Shown here: positions 18,616-30,217 of the stretch, piece after piece | How the letters are laid out: each line of letters opens with the position of its first letter | Position numbering within the stretch: position 1 is the first letter of the stretch | Source: an uncultured Christensenella sp. | GTDB lineage: Bacteria > Bacillota > Clostridia > Christensenellales > Pumilibacteraceae | NCBI GenBank assembly: GCA_910577995.1 | Contig: CAJTND010000001.1 | Location: forward strand, 1 to 64,000 | Direction: 5' to 3' | Length of the DNA stretch: 64,000 bases | Program-made: the position numbers and the translations under genes | The notes under the pieces: generated by a model | Seen by the model: only the letters and a program-made list of their open reading frames with translations | Told to the model about the DNA's origin: nothing | The model's database searches: none

Positions 18616-18819
18616 TCATAGATTTGCCCAATCGAGATTTATCTCCGCGCAATCGTCGATACCGCGTTGCCATTGCTCCGCTTTCTCCATTATATGCGCG
18701 TCGATAAGATAACGTTTCACAAGTTCGGCGATGAGCTTTTCCACGCTCATGCCCGACCTTTGCGAATTTGATCTGAGGATACTATCCACTTCGTCCTCCA
18801 CCTCGATCGTGTACTTCAT
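18616..18819 (-). CDS. MazE/NdoAI-like antitoxin
   Basis: A 67-residue protein with a ribbon-helix-helix-like N-terminus (MKYTIEVEDEVDSIL, then RSGMSVEKLIAELVKRYL) and an acidic C-terminal tail (GIDDCAEINLDWANL) suited to wrapping a MazF toxin. The first gene of the pair, as is usual for autoregulated antitoxins. The match to EndoAI is by layout and context rather than strong sequence identity. Confidence 0.8.
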   Translation of the reverse strand: MKYTIEVEDEVDSILRSNSQRSGMSVEKLIAELVKRYLIDAHIMEKAEQWQRGIDDCAEINLDWANL

Positions 18820-18915
18820 AAATTCTCTCCTTTGTTACGCGATATATACGGTTAGTTTTAGCGATATTTCGGCGATTATGTGTTTTTTCGATTTTATTCG
18901 ACAAATACGCAAAAT

Positions 18916-18950
18916 AAAAGAGGCGCAAGCTCGTGACTTACGCCTCTTTT
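18916..18950 (-). terminator. Terminator of the SecB-like gene
   Basis: AAAAGAGGCG (18916-18925) pairs with CGCCTCTTTT (18941-18950), with a further AAG/CTT pair inside. It lies 18 bases past the minus-strand stop at 18969. Confidence 0.75.
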
Positions 18951-18968
18951 TGTGTTTAGGCAGGTGAA

Positions 18969-19415
18969 TTATTTAACGTCGGCGGATTTAGCCGCAACAC
19001 CGCAATACACGGGCGGCGAGACCATGGGTATGCCGTTGGACGCTTGCGTGAACTGAGAGATGATGAGCGACATCGCCGAGAACACGTTGCCGCAAAGGAA
19101 GTTGAAGTCTTTGAGCTCGAAGGTCTTGAGCAACTCGCGGAAGTCAAGGTCGCCGCCGACGAATTCGTCTGCTATCTGGCGGCGGATAGTGTAAACGACG
19201 GTTATCTCGAAAACGCCTTCGGGATCGAAGTCCATTCTGCGCACGACTTCGAATTCCACGTTGTTGCCGTCCTGTTTTTGAAAAAAGACTTCGTCCTGCG
19301 TCTTGCCGCGGTAGTTGACCGACGGTTTGATCTGAAGTCTGTCGAACGTAGCGCGACGAAGATTTATTTGGATGTTGCCGTCTTTGAAGAGTTTGTTGAG
19401 TTCGGGTTTTTCCAT
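18969..19415 (-). CDS. SecB-like protein-export chaperone family protein (tentative)
   Basis: A 148-residue protein predicted to be a beta-sheet followed by long helices. The segment FEITVVYTIRRQIADEF, then LCGNVFSAMSLIISQFTQAS, then GIPMVSPPVYCG resembles the strand-helix-proline layout of SecB, including the loop after the long helix. SecB-like proteins occur in some Clostridia but the match here is weak, so an unrelated beta/alpha protein is possible. It is monocistronic, with its own terminator and an AGGA ribosome site. Confidence 0.4.
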   Translation of the reverse strand: MEKPELNKLFKDGNIQINLRRATFDRLQIKPSVNYRGKTQDEVFFQKQDGNNVEFEVVRRMDFDPEGVFEITVVYTIRRQIADEFVGGDLDFRELLKTFELKDFNFLCGNVFSAMSLIISQFTQASNGIPMVSPPVYCGVAAKSADVK

Positions 19416-19534
19416 ATTTTCCTCCGAAAGAAAAATGCTTTTTATAAAGTATAACCTAAAACTCTGTCTTTGTCAAACGTATTGGGGCATTGTAACGAAT
19501 TACCGCGCAAACATTTATTATTTATGCGCCGCTC

Positions 19535-19563
19535 TTGACAATATTCGGCAAAGGGTCTATAAT
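19535..19563 (+). promoter_or_regulatory. Sigma-A promoter of the PfkB kinase gene
   Basis: TTGACA (19535-19540), 17-base spacer, TATAAT (19558-19563), 39 bases before the ATG at 19603. Confidence 0.8.
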
Positions 19564-19602
19564 AACGTCGGTACAAATCGAAGAAAGAGGTCTGCCGTAG
19601 TT

Positions 19603-20511
19603 ATGAAGATTTTTGTTTCGGGGCTCGTCAACGTTGAAACCGATCTTAAAATACGTTCGTTCCCCGTCGCGTATTATCCGATAGATTATCCGTTTTTCGG
19701 GATAAAGACTACCGTTTCGGGCGTGGGGTATAATATTACCGCTGCGGCGCGCACGCTCGGCGACGACGTTACGCTCGCGTCGATGATAGGCAAGGACGAC
19801 GAGGCGAAACGCATAGCTGAAACGCTCGACGCGCAAGGCATTTCGCGTTCGCTGGTGTTCGACGCGCTCGACACGACGCCGACGTCCGTCGTGCTGTGCG
19901 AGCCAAACGAAAACGGCAGGCGGCAGATATACTGCGATCTAAAGGACGTGCAGGAAAAGACGCTCGACCCCGCGCTCGTCGAGCCCGCGATGGCAAGCTC
20001 CGACGTGTGCGTGCTGTGCAATATCAATTTCAATCGCGCGCTCTTGCCCGTTGCCAAGCGGCTCGGCAAAACGATAGCGACCGACGTGCACGTCATCAAC
20101 GACATATTCGATCCGTTCAACCGCGATTTTATGCTCAACGCCGATATCCTGTTTTTGAGCGACGAGGATCTGCCGAGCTCGCCCGAGGAGTTCGTTTCCG
20201 CGCTGAAAAACGAATACTCCGCAAAGGTGATAGTCATAGGTCTCGGCTCGGACGGGGTGTGCGTATACGAACGCGCGACCGATACTGTGACGCGCGTGCC
20301 TGCGGCTTTGCTCGGCGGCGTAGTCAATACCGTCGGTGCGGGCGACGCGCTGTTTAGCGCGTTCGTGCATTATTACGGCAAGTACGACGCGATAGAGGCG
20401 GTCAAGCGCGCCGAGATATTCGCCGCGCTCAAGATACGCGCTAACGGCGGCTCGGTCGGATTCTCCACCGAAGCGCAGGTCGAGGAAGCTTACGCCGCGT
20501 ATAAGTTTTGA
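19603..20511 (+). CDS. PfkB-family carbohydrate/nucleoside kinase
   Basis: A 302-residue ribokinase-fold sugar kinase. The glycine-rich sugar-binding region lies near residues 35-50 (TVSGVGYNITAAARTLGDDV). The C-terminal PfkB signature holds the catalytic base in NTVGAGDALFSAFVHYY. The substrate could be a sugar, sugar phosphate or nucleoside and cannot be assigned. ATG 19603 was chosen as the start of homology, with AAGAGG upstream and a promoter in the right place. It precedes uvrB but has a separate promoter. Confidence 0.9.
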   Translation: MKIFVSGLVNVETDLKIRSFPVAYYPIDYPFFGIKTTVSGVGYNITAAARTLGDDVTLASMIGKDDEAKRIAETLDAQGISRSLVFDALDTTPTSVVLCEPNENGRRQIYCDLKDVQEKTLDPALVEPAMASSDVCVLCNINFNRALLPVAKRLGKTIATDVHVINDIFDPFNRDFMLNADILFLSDEDLPSSPEEFVSALKNEYSAKVIVIGLGSDGVCVYERATDTVTRVPAALLGGVVNTVGAGDALFSAFVHYYGKYDAIEAVKRAEIFAALKIRANGGSVGFSTEAQVEEAYAAYKF

Positions 20512-20571
20512 CGCGCAGTCGGTCTGATTTTTTGTAGTAGCTGCCGGATCGCTCGCGCGCCCTTTATTCGG

Positions 20572-20601
20572 TTGACATGACGCGCATAAAATTGGTATAA
20601 T
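20572..20601 (+). promoter_or_regulatory. Sigma-A promoter of uvrBA
   Basis: TTGACA (20572-20577), 18-base spacer, TATAAT (20596-20601), 52 bases before the GTG start of uvrB. I see no clear LexA/SOS box. Confidence 0.75.
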
Positions 20602-20653
20602 ATTTTGTTGCCTCCGTTGCGGCACGATGCGCGCGGACGGCGAGGAGATCCGA

Positions 20654-22633
20654 GTGCAGTTCAAGCTACACAGTCAATATAAGCCGACGGGCGATCAGCC
20701 CGAGGCGATAAGGGAAATTTCCGACGGCATAGAGGACGGGCTTGCGGCGCAGGTGCTTAAAGGCGTAACGGGCAGTGGCAAGACCTTTACCATGGCGAAC
20801 GTAATCGAGCGCACTCAGCGCCCGACGCTCGTGCTTGCGCATAACAAGACGCTCGCGGCTCAGCTCTGTAACGAGTTCCGCGAGTTCTTTCCCGAAAACC
20901 GCGTCGAGTTTTTCGTCAGTTATTACGACTACTATCAGCCAGAGGCATACTTGCCGTCGACCGATACTTATATAGAAAAGGACCTCGCGATAAACGACGA
21001 GATAGACAAGCTCCGCCACAGTGCGACATGCTCGCTGCACGAGCGGCGCGATACGATAGTCGTCGCGTCCGTTTCTTGTATATACGGCTTGGGCGCGCCC
21101 GAGGAGTATTACAGGCTCGCGCTGTCGGTGCGTCCGGGCGACAAGATGTCGCGCGACGCGCTTATATCGCGGCTCATCGAGATAAACTATAAGCGCAACG
21201 ACCTCGCGCCCGAGCGCACGGAATTCCGCGTGCGCGGCGATACAGTCGATATCTTTCCCGCGAGCATGTCCGAGCACGGAATACGCGTCGAGTTTTTCGG
21301 CAACGAGATAGACGGCGTAAGCGAGTTCGACATAGTGTCGGGCAATATAGCGGCAAAGCTCGCGCACGCGGCTATCTTTCCCGCGAGCCATTACGCCGTT
21401 GAGCGGCAGACGTTGCTCAACGCGATAGGCAATATCGAGCGCGACTGCGAGGAGCAGGTCAAGTTCTTTACCGATAATCATAAGTTGATCGAGGCTCAGC
21501 GCATAGGCGAGCGCGTGCGATACGATATAGAGATGATGAAGGAGATAGGGTATTGCTCGGGCATAGAGAACTACTCGCGCTACTTCGACGGCAGACTGCC
21601 CGGTCAGCCGCCGTTCACTCTGCTCGATTACTTCCCGCGCGACTTCATCATGTTCATCGACGAGAGCCACATGACGATACCTCAGCTCCGAGCCATGTAC
21701 AACGGCGACCGCGCGCGCAAGACCTCGCTCGTCGATTACGGCTTCCGCCTGCCAGCGGCGTTCGATAACCGACCGCTCAAATTCGAGGAGTTCCGCGAGC
21801 GCGTCGGGCAGGTGGTATATGTTTCCGCAACGCCGGCGCAGTACGAGCTCGGGCTTACGGGCGGCAAGTTCACGCCGCAGATAATCAGACCGACGGGGCT
21901 CGTCGATCCGCCCGTTACGGTGCGCCCGACAAAGGGGCAGATAGACGATCTTCTCACAGAGATAAAAGACGTAACTTCGGGCGGCGGGCGCGTGCTCGTT
22001 ACCACGCTCACAAAGCGGATGTCGGAAAACCTGACCGACTATCTCGCCGAGCAGGGCGTCAAGGTCAAGTATCTCCACAGCGATATAGATACGATGGAGC
22101 GCGTGACGATAATCAATTCGCTGCGGCGCGGCGACTTCGACGTCATCGTCGGCATCAACCTTTTGCGCGAAGGGCTCGATATCCCCGAGGTCAAGCTCGT
22201 CGCTATACTCGACGCGGACAAGGAAGGTTTTTTGCGATCGGAGACCTCGCTTATACAGACTATCGGACGTGCGGCGCGAAACAGCGAGAGCCGCGTCATC
22301 ATGTACGGCGACGTCGTAACTAACTCAATGAAGCGCGCCATATACGAAACGCAGGCGCGGCGCGAGATACAGCTCAAATACAACGCCGACAACGGCATAA
22401 CGCCCAAAACGATCATCAAGCCGATAAAGAACTCGATAGAGATAACGTCCAAGAACGTCCGAACGGAGATAAAAGACATAGGGCGCGAGCTCGACAGGCT
22501 GAGAACGCTCATGAACGCGGCGAGCAAAGAGCTCGACTTCGAAACGGCTATATCGTACCGCGACAAGATAGCGGAGCTCAAAGAGCTTCAACGCAGTATG
22601 GCTAAAACCAAGTCCGCAAGGAAATCATCGTAA
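20654..22633 (+). CDS. uvrB: UvrABC excision nuclease subunit B
   Basis: Damage-verifying helicase-like subunit of nucleotide excision repair. GTG 20654 is chosen because UvrB proteins begin at the KLHSQYKPTGDQ stretch and AGGAG lies seven bases before it. The 659-residue product has Walker A GVTGSGKTF, the beta-hairpin region SYYDYYQPEAYLP, DExx-type motif IDESH, helicase motif VI QTIGRAARN, and the C-terminal UVR helical pair (ELDFETAISYRDKIAELKE) that contacts UvrC. Followed 27 bases later by uvrA. Confidence 0.98.
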   Translation: MQFKLHSQYKPTGDQPEAIREISDGIEDGLAAQVLKGVTGSGKTFTMANVIERTQRPTLVLAHNKTLAAQLCNEFREFFPENRVEFFVSYYDYYQPEAYLPSTDTYIEKDLAINDEIDKLRHSATCSLHERRDTIVVASVSCIYGLGAPEEYYRLALSVRPGDKMSRDALISRLIEINYKRNDLAPERTEFRVRGDTVDIFPASMSEHGIRVEFFGNEIDGVSEFDIVSGNIAAKLAHAAIFPASHYAVERQTLLNAIGNIERDCEEQVKFFTDNHKLIEAQRIGERVRYDIEMMKEIGYCSGIENYSRYFDGRLPGQPPFTLLDYFPRDFIMFIDESHMTIPQLRAMYNGDRARKTSLVDYGFRLPAAFDNRPLKFEEFRERVGQVVYVSATPAQYELGLTGGKFTPQIIRPTGLVDPPVTVRPTKGQIDDLLTEIKDVTSGGGRVLVTTLTKRMSENLTDYLAEQGVKVKYLHSDIDTMERVTIINSLRRGDFDVIVGINLLREGLDIPEVKLVAILDADKEGFLRSETSLIQTIGRAARNSESRVIMYGDVVTNSMKRAIYETQARREIQLKYNADNGITPKTIIKPIKNSIEITSKNVRTEIKDIGRELDRLRTLMNAASKELDFETAISYRDKIAELKELQRSMAKTKSARKSS

Positions 22634-22660
22634 ATCGAGAGAAACACGGAGTTTACACGC

Positions 22661-25468
<2,808 letters not shown>

Positions 25469-25480
25469 ACAGTTTATATA

Positions 25481-25521
25481 AACGCCTTCGCGTGCCGTCG
25501 TGTCCGCGGGGGCGTTTTTTT
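25481..25521 (+). terminator. Terminator after uvrA
   Basis: AACGCC (25481-25486) pairs with GGCGTT (25511-25516), with additional GC pairing inside, followed by a run of seven T. Confidence 0.7.
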
Positions 25522-25555
25522 GCATAATCCGCCTTGGCAAAGGCATACTAAACCC

Positions 25556-26299
25556 ATGCTTGTAGTTATGTTAAAGTCTGTTATCACGTTTCTGGTCGTC
25601 TTTTTCGTGATAAGACTGATGGGCAAAAGACAGATAGGGGAAATGCAGCCTTTCGAGCTTGTCATCACGCTGATAATAGCCGAGGTGGCATGTATCCCGA
25701 TGAACGATCCGTATATACCGCTGTATTACGGACTTATCCCCATAATCACGCTCGCAACGCTGCATATCGTGCTGTCGTTCGTTTCGCGTAAGTCGTTAAA
25801 AGCGCGTAAGATCTTGAGCGGCAGCAGTGTCGTCGTCATCAATCCCGACGGCATTATTTACGAAAACATGAAAAAAATGAATATGAATATGGACGATCTC
25901 ATCGAGGCGGTGCGCACAGCGGGCTATGTCGATTTTACCGAGATAGCGTATGCCATATTCGAAACAAACGGCAAGCTTTGCATCGTCGAGAGCGAGCAAG
26001 CTCAACAGCAACAGCCGGAGCAGGAGCAACAGCAGCAACAGAGCGGCGGCGAGCAACAGCCCGAGCCCAAAACGCTTCTGCCGCTCGAGCTCGTTATAGA
26101 CGGCAAGCTGTTGAAGGAGAATATCGAGCTTTCGGGCGCGGACGCGGCGGAACTCGAGAGCGTATGCGACGAGAAAAACATCAAGCTTTCCGAGCTGTTG
26201 TACGCCGACGTAAGGCAGGACGGCAACGCGTATTTCTCGCCGAAGTACGGCAAGGCATTTTGTCGCAAGCTCGCGATAACGGGCGGGGAGAATTGGTAA
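25556..26299 (+). CDS. DUF421 (YetF-family) membrane protein with Gln-rich insert
   Basis: A 247-residue YetF-like protein. Three N-terminal membrane segments contain the family motif RLMGKRQIGEMQPFELVI. A soluble DUF421 domain follows (SGSSVVVINPDGIIY, MDDLIEAVRTAGY). In most relatives the two halves of this domain are close. Here residues about 148-170 form a low-complexity Gln/Glu/Pro run. Function in the family is unclear; some members affect spore or envelope properties. It lies directly before a DUF4363 gene, a frequent clostridial pairing. Start chosen at ATG 25556; the ribosome site is weak. Confidence 0.82.
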   Translation: MLVVMLKSVITFLVVFFVIRLMGKRQIGEMQPFELVITLIIAEVACIPMNDPYIPLYYGLIPIITLATLHIVLSFVSRKSLKARKILSGSSVVVINPDGIIYENMKKMNMNMDDLIEAVRTAGYVDFTEIAYAIFETNGKLCIVESEQAQQQQPEQEQQQQQSGGEQQPEPKTLLPLELVIDGKLLKENIELSGADAAELESVCDEKNIKLSELLYADVRQDGNAYFSPKYGKAFCRKLAITGGENW

Positions 26300-26302
26300 A
26301 GC

Positions 26303-26695
26303 ATGAAAAAGCTTATCGTTATCTTGATAGTTTTCGCCGTCATGGTCGGCGCGATGACGGGCGAGATAGTCTACGTCAATAAATTTTACAACGGTATTCA
26401 AGCCGATCTCGAGAATATCGAGATAAGCATTAACGCCAACGAGCAGCACGTCGCCAACAACGATACCGTGGCGCTGTGCCAAGCGCTGTCCGATAAGTGG
26501 GAAAAGGGCAAGACAAATCTTTTGATGTTGCAGAACCATAACACGGTGCGCAACTTCGACGACAAGATAATATGCCTGCTCAAAGTCGTAAAGTCGGATA
26601 ACTATAACGACGCCGTTATATTCGTCAGCTCGGCTATCAACTATATAGACGACGTGTTGCTCGACAGCATGCCGTACCTGTCCAACATTTTCTGA
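26303..26695 (+). CDS. DUF4363-family membrane-anchored protein
   Basis: A 130-residue protein with one N-terminal membrane segment (residues 4-22) and an extracytoplasmic helical domain resembling DUF4363, which in Clostridia is commonly encoded next to DUF421 proteins. It starts three bases after the DUF421 stop, so the two are cotranscribed and may act together at the membrane. Biochemical role unknown. Confidence 0.72.
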   Translation: MKKLIVILIVFAVMVGAMTGEIVYVNKFYNGIQADLENIEISINANEQHVANNDTVALCQALSDKWEKGKTNLLMLQNHNTVRNFDDKIICLLKVVKSDNYNDAVIFVSSAINYIDDVLLDSMPYLSNIF

Positions 26696-26705
26696 TATAA
26701 AACGA

Positions 26706-26734
26706 TTGCTTTCTCGCACGGATTGTATTATAAT
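26706..26734 (+). promoter_or_regulatory. Promoter of holA, placed for a leaderless transcript
   Basis: TTGCTT (26706-26711), 17-base spacer, TATAAT (26729-26734), then six bases (GACCGC) to the ATG at 26741. The geometry is the same as at recX. Confidence 0.78.
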
Positions 26735-26740
26735 GACCGC

Positions 26741-27694
26741 ATGGAGTTTGCGGAGCTCAAAAAGCATATAAAAGCCCGTAGTCCCAAAGCGTGCTATGCG
26801 TGCTACGGCGACGACGATTTTCTGTTGTCGCGCGCCGTCGCGCTTATAAGCGGGCTTGTGACGGGGCTTGCCGAGTTCAATATCGTGGAAAAAGAGTTCC
26901 AAAAAGCGGGCGAGCTCGAGGAACAGCTCATGCAGCTTCCCGTCATGAGCGAGTACCGCGTTGTTATTGCGCGAGGCAAGACTGACGCCGCGGCGGTGGA
27001 GGAATACCTCAAACGCCCCAATCCGTCGTCGGTGCTCGTGCTTACTTATCCCGTACCGCACGATACGTGGAGCCGTACTTCGCCCGTCAAACTCCCCGCG
27101 GGCGCGGAGGGCGTCAACTGCAACAGACTGCCGATCAAGCTCGTTGTGCCGTTCGTTCGTGCGACGGGCGAGAAGGCGGGCGCAAGCTTCGACGACAAGG
27201 CTATAAGCGCGCTGTATTCGCGTTGCGGCGGTTATATGACGCGCATAAATTCCGAGGCGCAAAAGCTCGCCGCGATGCGCGCGGGCGGCACTGTCACCGA
27301 GGCGGACGTTGCGGCGGAGGTCACGGCGGATACCGAATTCGTGGTTTTCGAGCTGGGCGACAGCATAATAGCAGGCAATACTCGGCGCGCGCTCGAGATA
27401 GTGGACGGCATGGCGAAGAACAACGATCTTACGGCGGCGTTCACCATGCTCTATAACAGGTTCAAGCGCATATTCATCGCCGCGGTGTCGCCCGAGGAGC
27501 TGCCGTCGCTCGGTATCAAGCCCTTTATGGCGACCAAGCTCATAGCGGAGAGCAAAAAGCTGCCTAAGCGCAAGCTGAAAAACATACTCGATATGCTGTG
27601 CGACGCCGATCTCGGCTACAAGACGGGAGCGACTTCGCAATACGATGCGCTGTCCGCGTTTGTCGTGCGCGCATCGGACGGAGGTCGGATTTGA
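26741..27694 (+). CDS. holA: DNA polymerase III subunit delta
   Basis: Clamp-loader subunit that opens the sliding clamp. The 317-residue protein begins MEFAELKKHIKA, has YACYGDDDFLLSRAV typical of the delta N-terminus, and continues through the AAA+-like fold to a C-terminal helical collar region (KPFMATKLIAESKKLPKRKLKNILDMLCDADLGYKTG). ATG 26741 is preferred over the TTG at 26723, because the promoter -10 box overlaps that extension. No ribosome site precedes it. Overlaps the next gene by four bases. Confidence 0.9.
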   Translation: MEFAELKKHIKARSPKACYACYGDDDFLLSRAVALISGLVTGLAEFNIVEKEFQKAGELEEQLMQLPVMSEYRVVIARGKTDAAAVEEYLKRPNPSSVLVLTYPVPHDTWSRTSPVKLPAGAEGVNCNRLPIKLVVPFVRATGEKAGASFDDKAISALYSRCGGYMTRINSEAQKLAAMRAGGTVTEADVAAEVTADTEFVVFELGDSIIAGNTRRALEIVDGMAKNNDLTAAFTMLYNRFKRIFIAAVSPEELPSLGIKPFMATKLIAESKKLPKRKLKNILDMLCDADLGYKTGATSQYDALSAFVVRASDGGRI

Positions 27695-28227
27695 TAGATA
27701 TAGCTAAGAAAAAACTGCCGTTGCCGCTCGTCGGCGTGCTCGTATATTTGAGCTACTGCGCCGAGGGTTGGTTCGTGTCGCGCGGCATGATGGCATACTA
27801 CGGCGAAAAGTACGGCTTCGCGCCGTGGTTCGCCAACGATATTTGGGCGTTCTTTACAGGCGGTATCGTTCCGTTTGCGTTGTTTTGGCTGATAACGTCG
27901 CTGACGATGCGGCTTATCACGGCGCGCGTGGGCGGCGGCGCGGTCAATATCCGTTACGGAGTATGCCTTACCGTGATCGTTGCCAATATAGTTCTGTTCG
28001 CGCTCAAATTCATGTATATCGCATTGCCGCTTCAAGCGTCTGTGATAGATATAATACTCGTTCCCACGCTTACGATAGCCTTTGTCGCGCTGTATCTTTG
28101 GTACGCTTTCGGGCGCGGGTATGTGGATAAAACGCGTTATCGCACTGTCGTGACGCAGGTGTTCGGCTCGTTCCTTTCGGTATACGGCGTGATCACCGCG
28201 CTCAACTTGTTCTTGTCGGTGGCGTGA
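27691..28227 (+). CDS. Multi-pass membrane protein of unknown function
   Basis: I do not recognise the family. A 178-residue protein with four or five predicted membrane segments (LVGVLVYLSYCAEGWFV, FFTGGIVPFALFWLI, GVCLTVIVANIVLFAL, IILVPTLTIAFVALYLWYA and a C-terminal one). TTG 27691 is chosen because GGAGG lies seven bases upstream and it overlaps the holA stop, suggesting translational coupling. The next gene starts two bases after its stop. Confidence 0.65.
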   Translation: MIDIAKKKLPLPLVGVLVYLSYCAEGWFVSRGMMAYYGEKYGFAPWFANDIWAFFTGGIVPFALFWLITSLTMRLITARVGGGAVNIRYGVCLTVIVANIVLFALKFMYIALPLQASVIDIILVPTLTIAFVALYLWYAFGRGYVDKTRYRTVVTQVFGSFLSVYGVITALNLFLSVA

Positions 28228-28228
28228 T

Positions 28229-29593
28229 ATGGGAAAGATAAAAAAGCTTATTTGTATAGTTTTGTGCCTTGTCGCTTCGTGCTTCGCGCTTACCGCGTGC
28301 GCGGCGACCGACGGCGCGCCGAGCCATACGGTTTCGACCGATAATTACGTGATACCCACGGAAAAGCTCGAGGAAAAGCTCGAGAGCTTTCTCGACGGCA
28401 GGGAGGACCGCACGACCTACACGGACGCGGAGCTCGCCGCCGCCGAGTACCTCCGCGACGAGCTGTATAGCTATGGGTATACAGACGCTTCAGTCGACGG
28501 CTTTACCGTGATAGAGAGCGAAAAGGTATCGTACAACGGCAGGAACGTTACGGCGACGTACCGCTCGGGCGAGCGCGACGCGCGCAACGTGATAATCGGC
28601 GCGTACTACGACAACAATTATTCGCCGTCGTACAACGGCAAGGTCGCGGGCACGCACAGCCACGGCGCGCTGTCAAACGGCACGGGCGTTGCGACGTTGC
28701 TTGCCGTGGCGGAATATCTCGCGACGGAAAAGCCGGAGCTTGCGATAGACGTATCGATAGTTTTTTTCGGTGCGGGCGCGACTTCGGACATCGGCGCGGT
28801 CAAGTATTACGAGAGCCTTAAACCGGCAGAGCTTGCGCGGACGGTTATGATGATAGAGCTCAGCCGTATCGGCGCGGATAACCTTTATGCTTTTTCCGAT
28901 GCGCGCAAGACCGAGCGCGAGGCTTTTTTCGACAGGATCGCGGCTGATAACGGGCTCGCCGTGTATAAGCCGTCGCAGAAGTCGCCGATAATGACCGAGC
29001 TTTACGCGTTGCAGGGCGTACCGTTTTATCAATGGGCGCAGTCGGGCATGTTCCCCGTGTTTTTCAACAACGGTATACCGACGCTCAATCTTATCGGCGG
29101 TAATTGGGAAACGATAGACCTTACCGACAGAGAATCCGCGTCGAGCGGCAACGTCACCATGACGGCACGCGACACGTTCGCCGAGCTCAAAGCGGCGCAC
29201 CCCGACTATGCGGACAATATGGCGATAGCGTCGACGCTTCTTATAAAAAGCTTTACCGACGCGGAGTTCGTCGATACGGCGATATACGACAAGGCGAATT
29301 TTCCCGATACCGACGTGCTGATGATGCGCTGGATATGGTATCTCGTCGTGCTCTGTATCATCGGGATAGGGTATGCGGCGATGACGCTCGTCAATAAGCG
29401 GCTCGCCGATAAGTATCCGTATAAGCCGCTCCCGCCGCCGCGCAATATCAAAATGGCGGTGTTCGGCATGGATTACGAGGACAAGAACTCCGACAGTATT
29501 TTCGTGGATATAAAAAGCGCCGCACCGGAGGACGATATATTCCCCGGCGTGCCGAATAACGTCGACGACCCGTTTGACGGCAATAAGAAATAG
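28229..29593 (+). CDS. M28-peptidase-fold lipoprotein, predicted catalytically inactive
   Basis: A 454-residue protein with a lipoprotein signal (lipobox LTAC, Cys about residue 24), an M28-like aminopeptidase domain and a C-terminal membrane helix (WIWYLVVLCIIGIGYAAMTL) followed by a cytoplasmic tail. The fold is recognised from GVATLLAVAEYL and the strand-turn patterns, but every metal-binding position appears replaced. GAHYDS-type reads GAYYDN (residues 124-129), GANDNASG reads GALSNGTG, the EE pair reads GAGA, and NLDMIG reads ELSRIG. It may be a binding pseudo-peptidase. Cotranscribed with the membrane protein upstream. Confidence 0.75.
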   Translation: MGKIKKLICIVLCLVASCFALTACAATDGAPSHTVSTDNYVIPTEKLEEKLESFLDGREDRTTYTDAELAAAEYLRDELYSYGYTDASVDGFTVIESEKVSYNGRNVTATYRSGERDARNVIIGAYYDNNYSPSYNGKVAGTHSHGALSNGTGVATLLAVAEYLATEKPELAIDVSIVFFGAGATSDIGAVKYYESLKPAELARTVMMIELSRIGADNLYAFSDARKTEREAFFDRIAADNGLAVYKPSQKSPIMTELYALQGVPFYQWAQSGMFPVFFNNGIPTLNLIGGNWETIDLTDRESASSGNVTMTARDTFAELKAAHPDYADNMAIASTLLIKSFTDAEFVDTAIYDKANFPDTDVLMMRWIWYLVVLCIIGIGYAAMTLVNKRLADKYPYKPLPPPRNIKMAVFGMDYEDKNSDSIFVDIKSAAPEDDIFPGVPNNVDDPFDGNKK

Positions 29594-29646
29594 ATTTGCT
29601 TCAAGTCGGCGGTGGATAGCGGGTAAAGAATAAAAAAGCATGACAA

Positions 29647-29668
29647 AAGGCGTCCGTTCGGACGCCTT
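29647..29668. terminator. Bidirectional terminator
   Basis: AAGGCGTCCG (29647-29656) and CGGACGCCTT (29659-29668) form a near-perfect hairpin between two convergent genes; T-rich sequence follows on both strands. Confidence 0.75.
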
Positions 29669-29682
29669 GTTTGTTTCGGTGA

Positions 29683-30153
29683 TCAGTGGAACCAGCTGCT
29701 TATCTGCGCTCCAAGCCATTGGAAGCCCTGCGTGATGCCGAACTGCCATGACATGTCTTTTACGACGGTGACGAAGTTGAACTTGTCGACTGCGATGACG
29801 CACCATACTATGACGATGACGAGCGTGAGTACTATCAGCATAAGGATATTGAACAAACAGCTTTTGACGCTTATCGGGCTTTTGAGCTTTTTGAGCTGAG
29901 ACGACGGGTCGTTGCTCTCTTTGATCGCCTGTTCGAGCTGAGCGGGCGACATCTGCTCGGGCATCATTGCCGAAAGCGGAATGGACGCTGCGCCCGTCGT
30001 CGTCATGGTGACGGACGAAGTGGACGTGACAGACCCGGGCGCGCCCGTCGGGGGAACTCCCGGCGCGGAAGCTACTCCTTCGGGTATCTCCGCCTTTTTA
30101 TTTTTTTTCTTGCCCTTCGGCTCTTTTGCTTTTTTGGATTCTTTCTTTGCCAT
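29683..30153 (-). CDS. Lys-rich tail-anchored or single-pass membrane protein, unknown
   Basis: A 156-residue protein of no family I recognise. It starts with a strongly basic stretch (MAKKESKKAKEPKGKKKNKK). A Pro/Gly/Ser/Thr-rich linker follows, then a segment SPAQLEQAIKESNDPSSQLKKL, one membrane helix (LFNILMLIVLTLVIVIVWCVIAV) and a short C-terminal tail with several Trp. The internal ATG at 30153 was preferred because the basic stretch starts there and AGGAT precedes it; an upstream ATG at 30183 is also open. Monocistronic with its own promoter and terminator. Confidence 0.65.
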   Translation of the reverse strand: MAKKESKKAKEPKGKKKNKKAEIPEGVASAPGVPPTGAPGSVTSTSSVTMTTTGAASIPLSAMMPEQMSPAQLEQAIKESNDPSSQLKKLKSPISVKSCLFNILMLIVLTLVIVIVWCVIAVDKFNFVTVVKDMSWQFGITQGFQWLGAQISSWFH

Positions 30154-30217
30154 AAGATCCTCGGTAATTTCAGAGAAGAGCATGTAAAAAACAGTCTTCT
30201 TTTGTTACGTATAGTAT

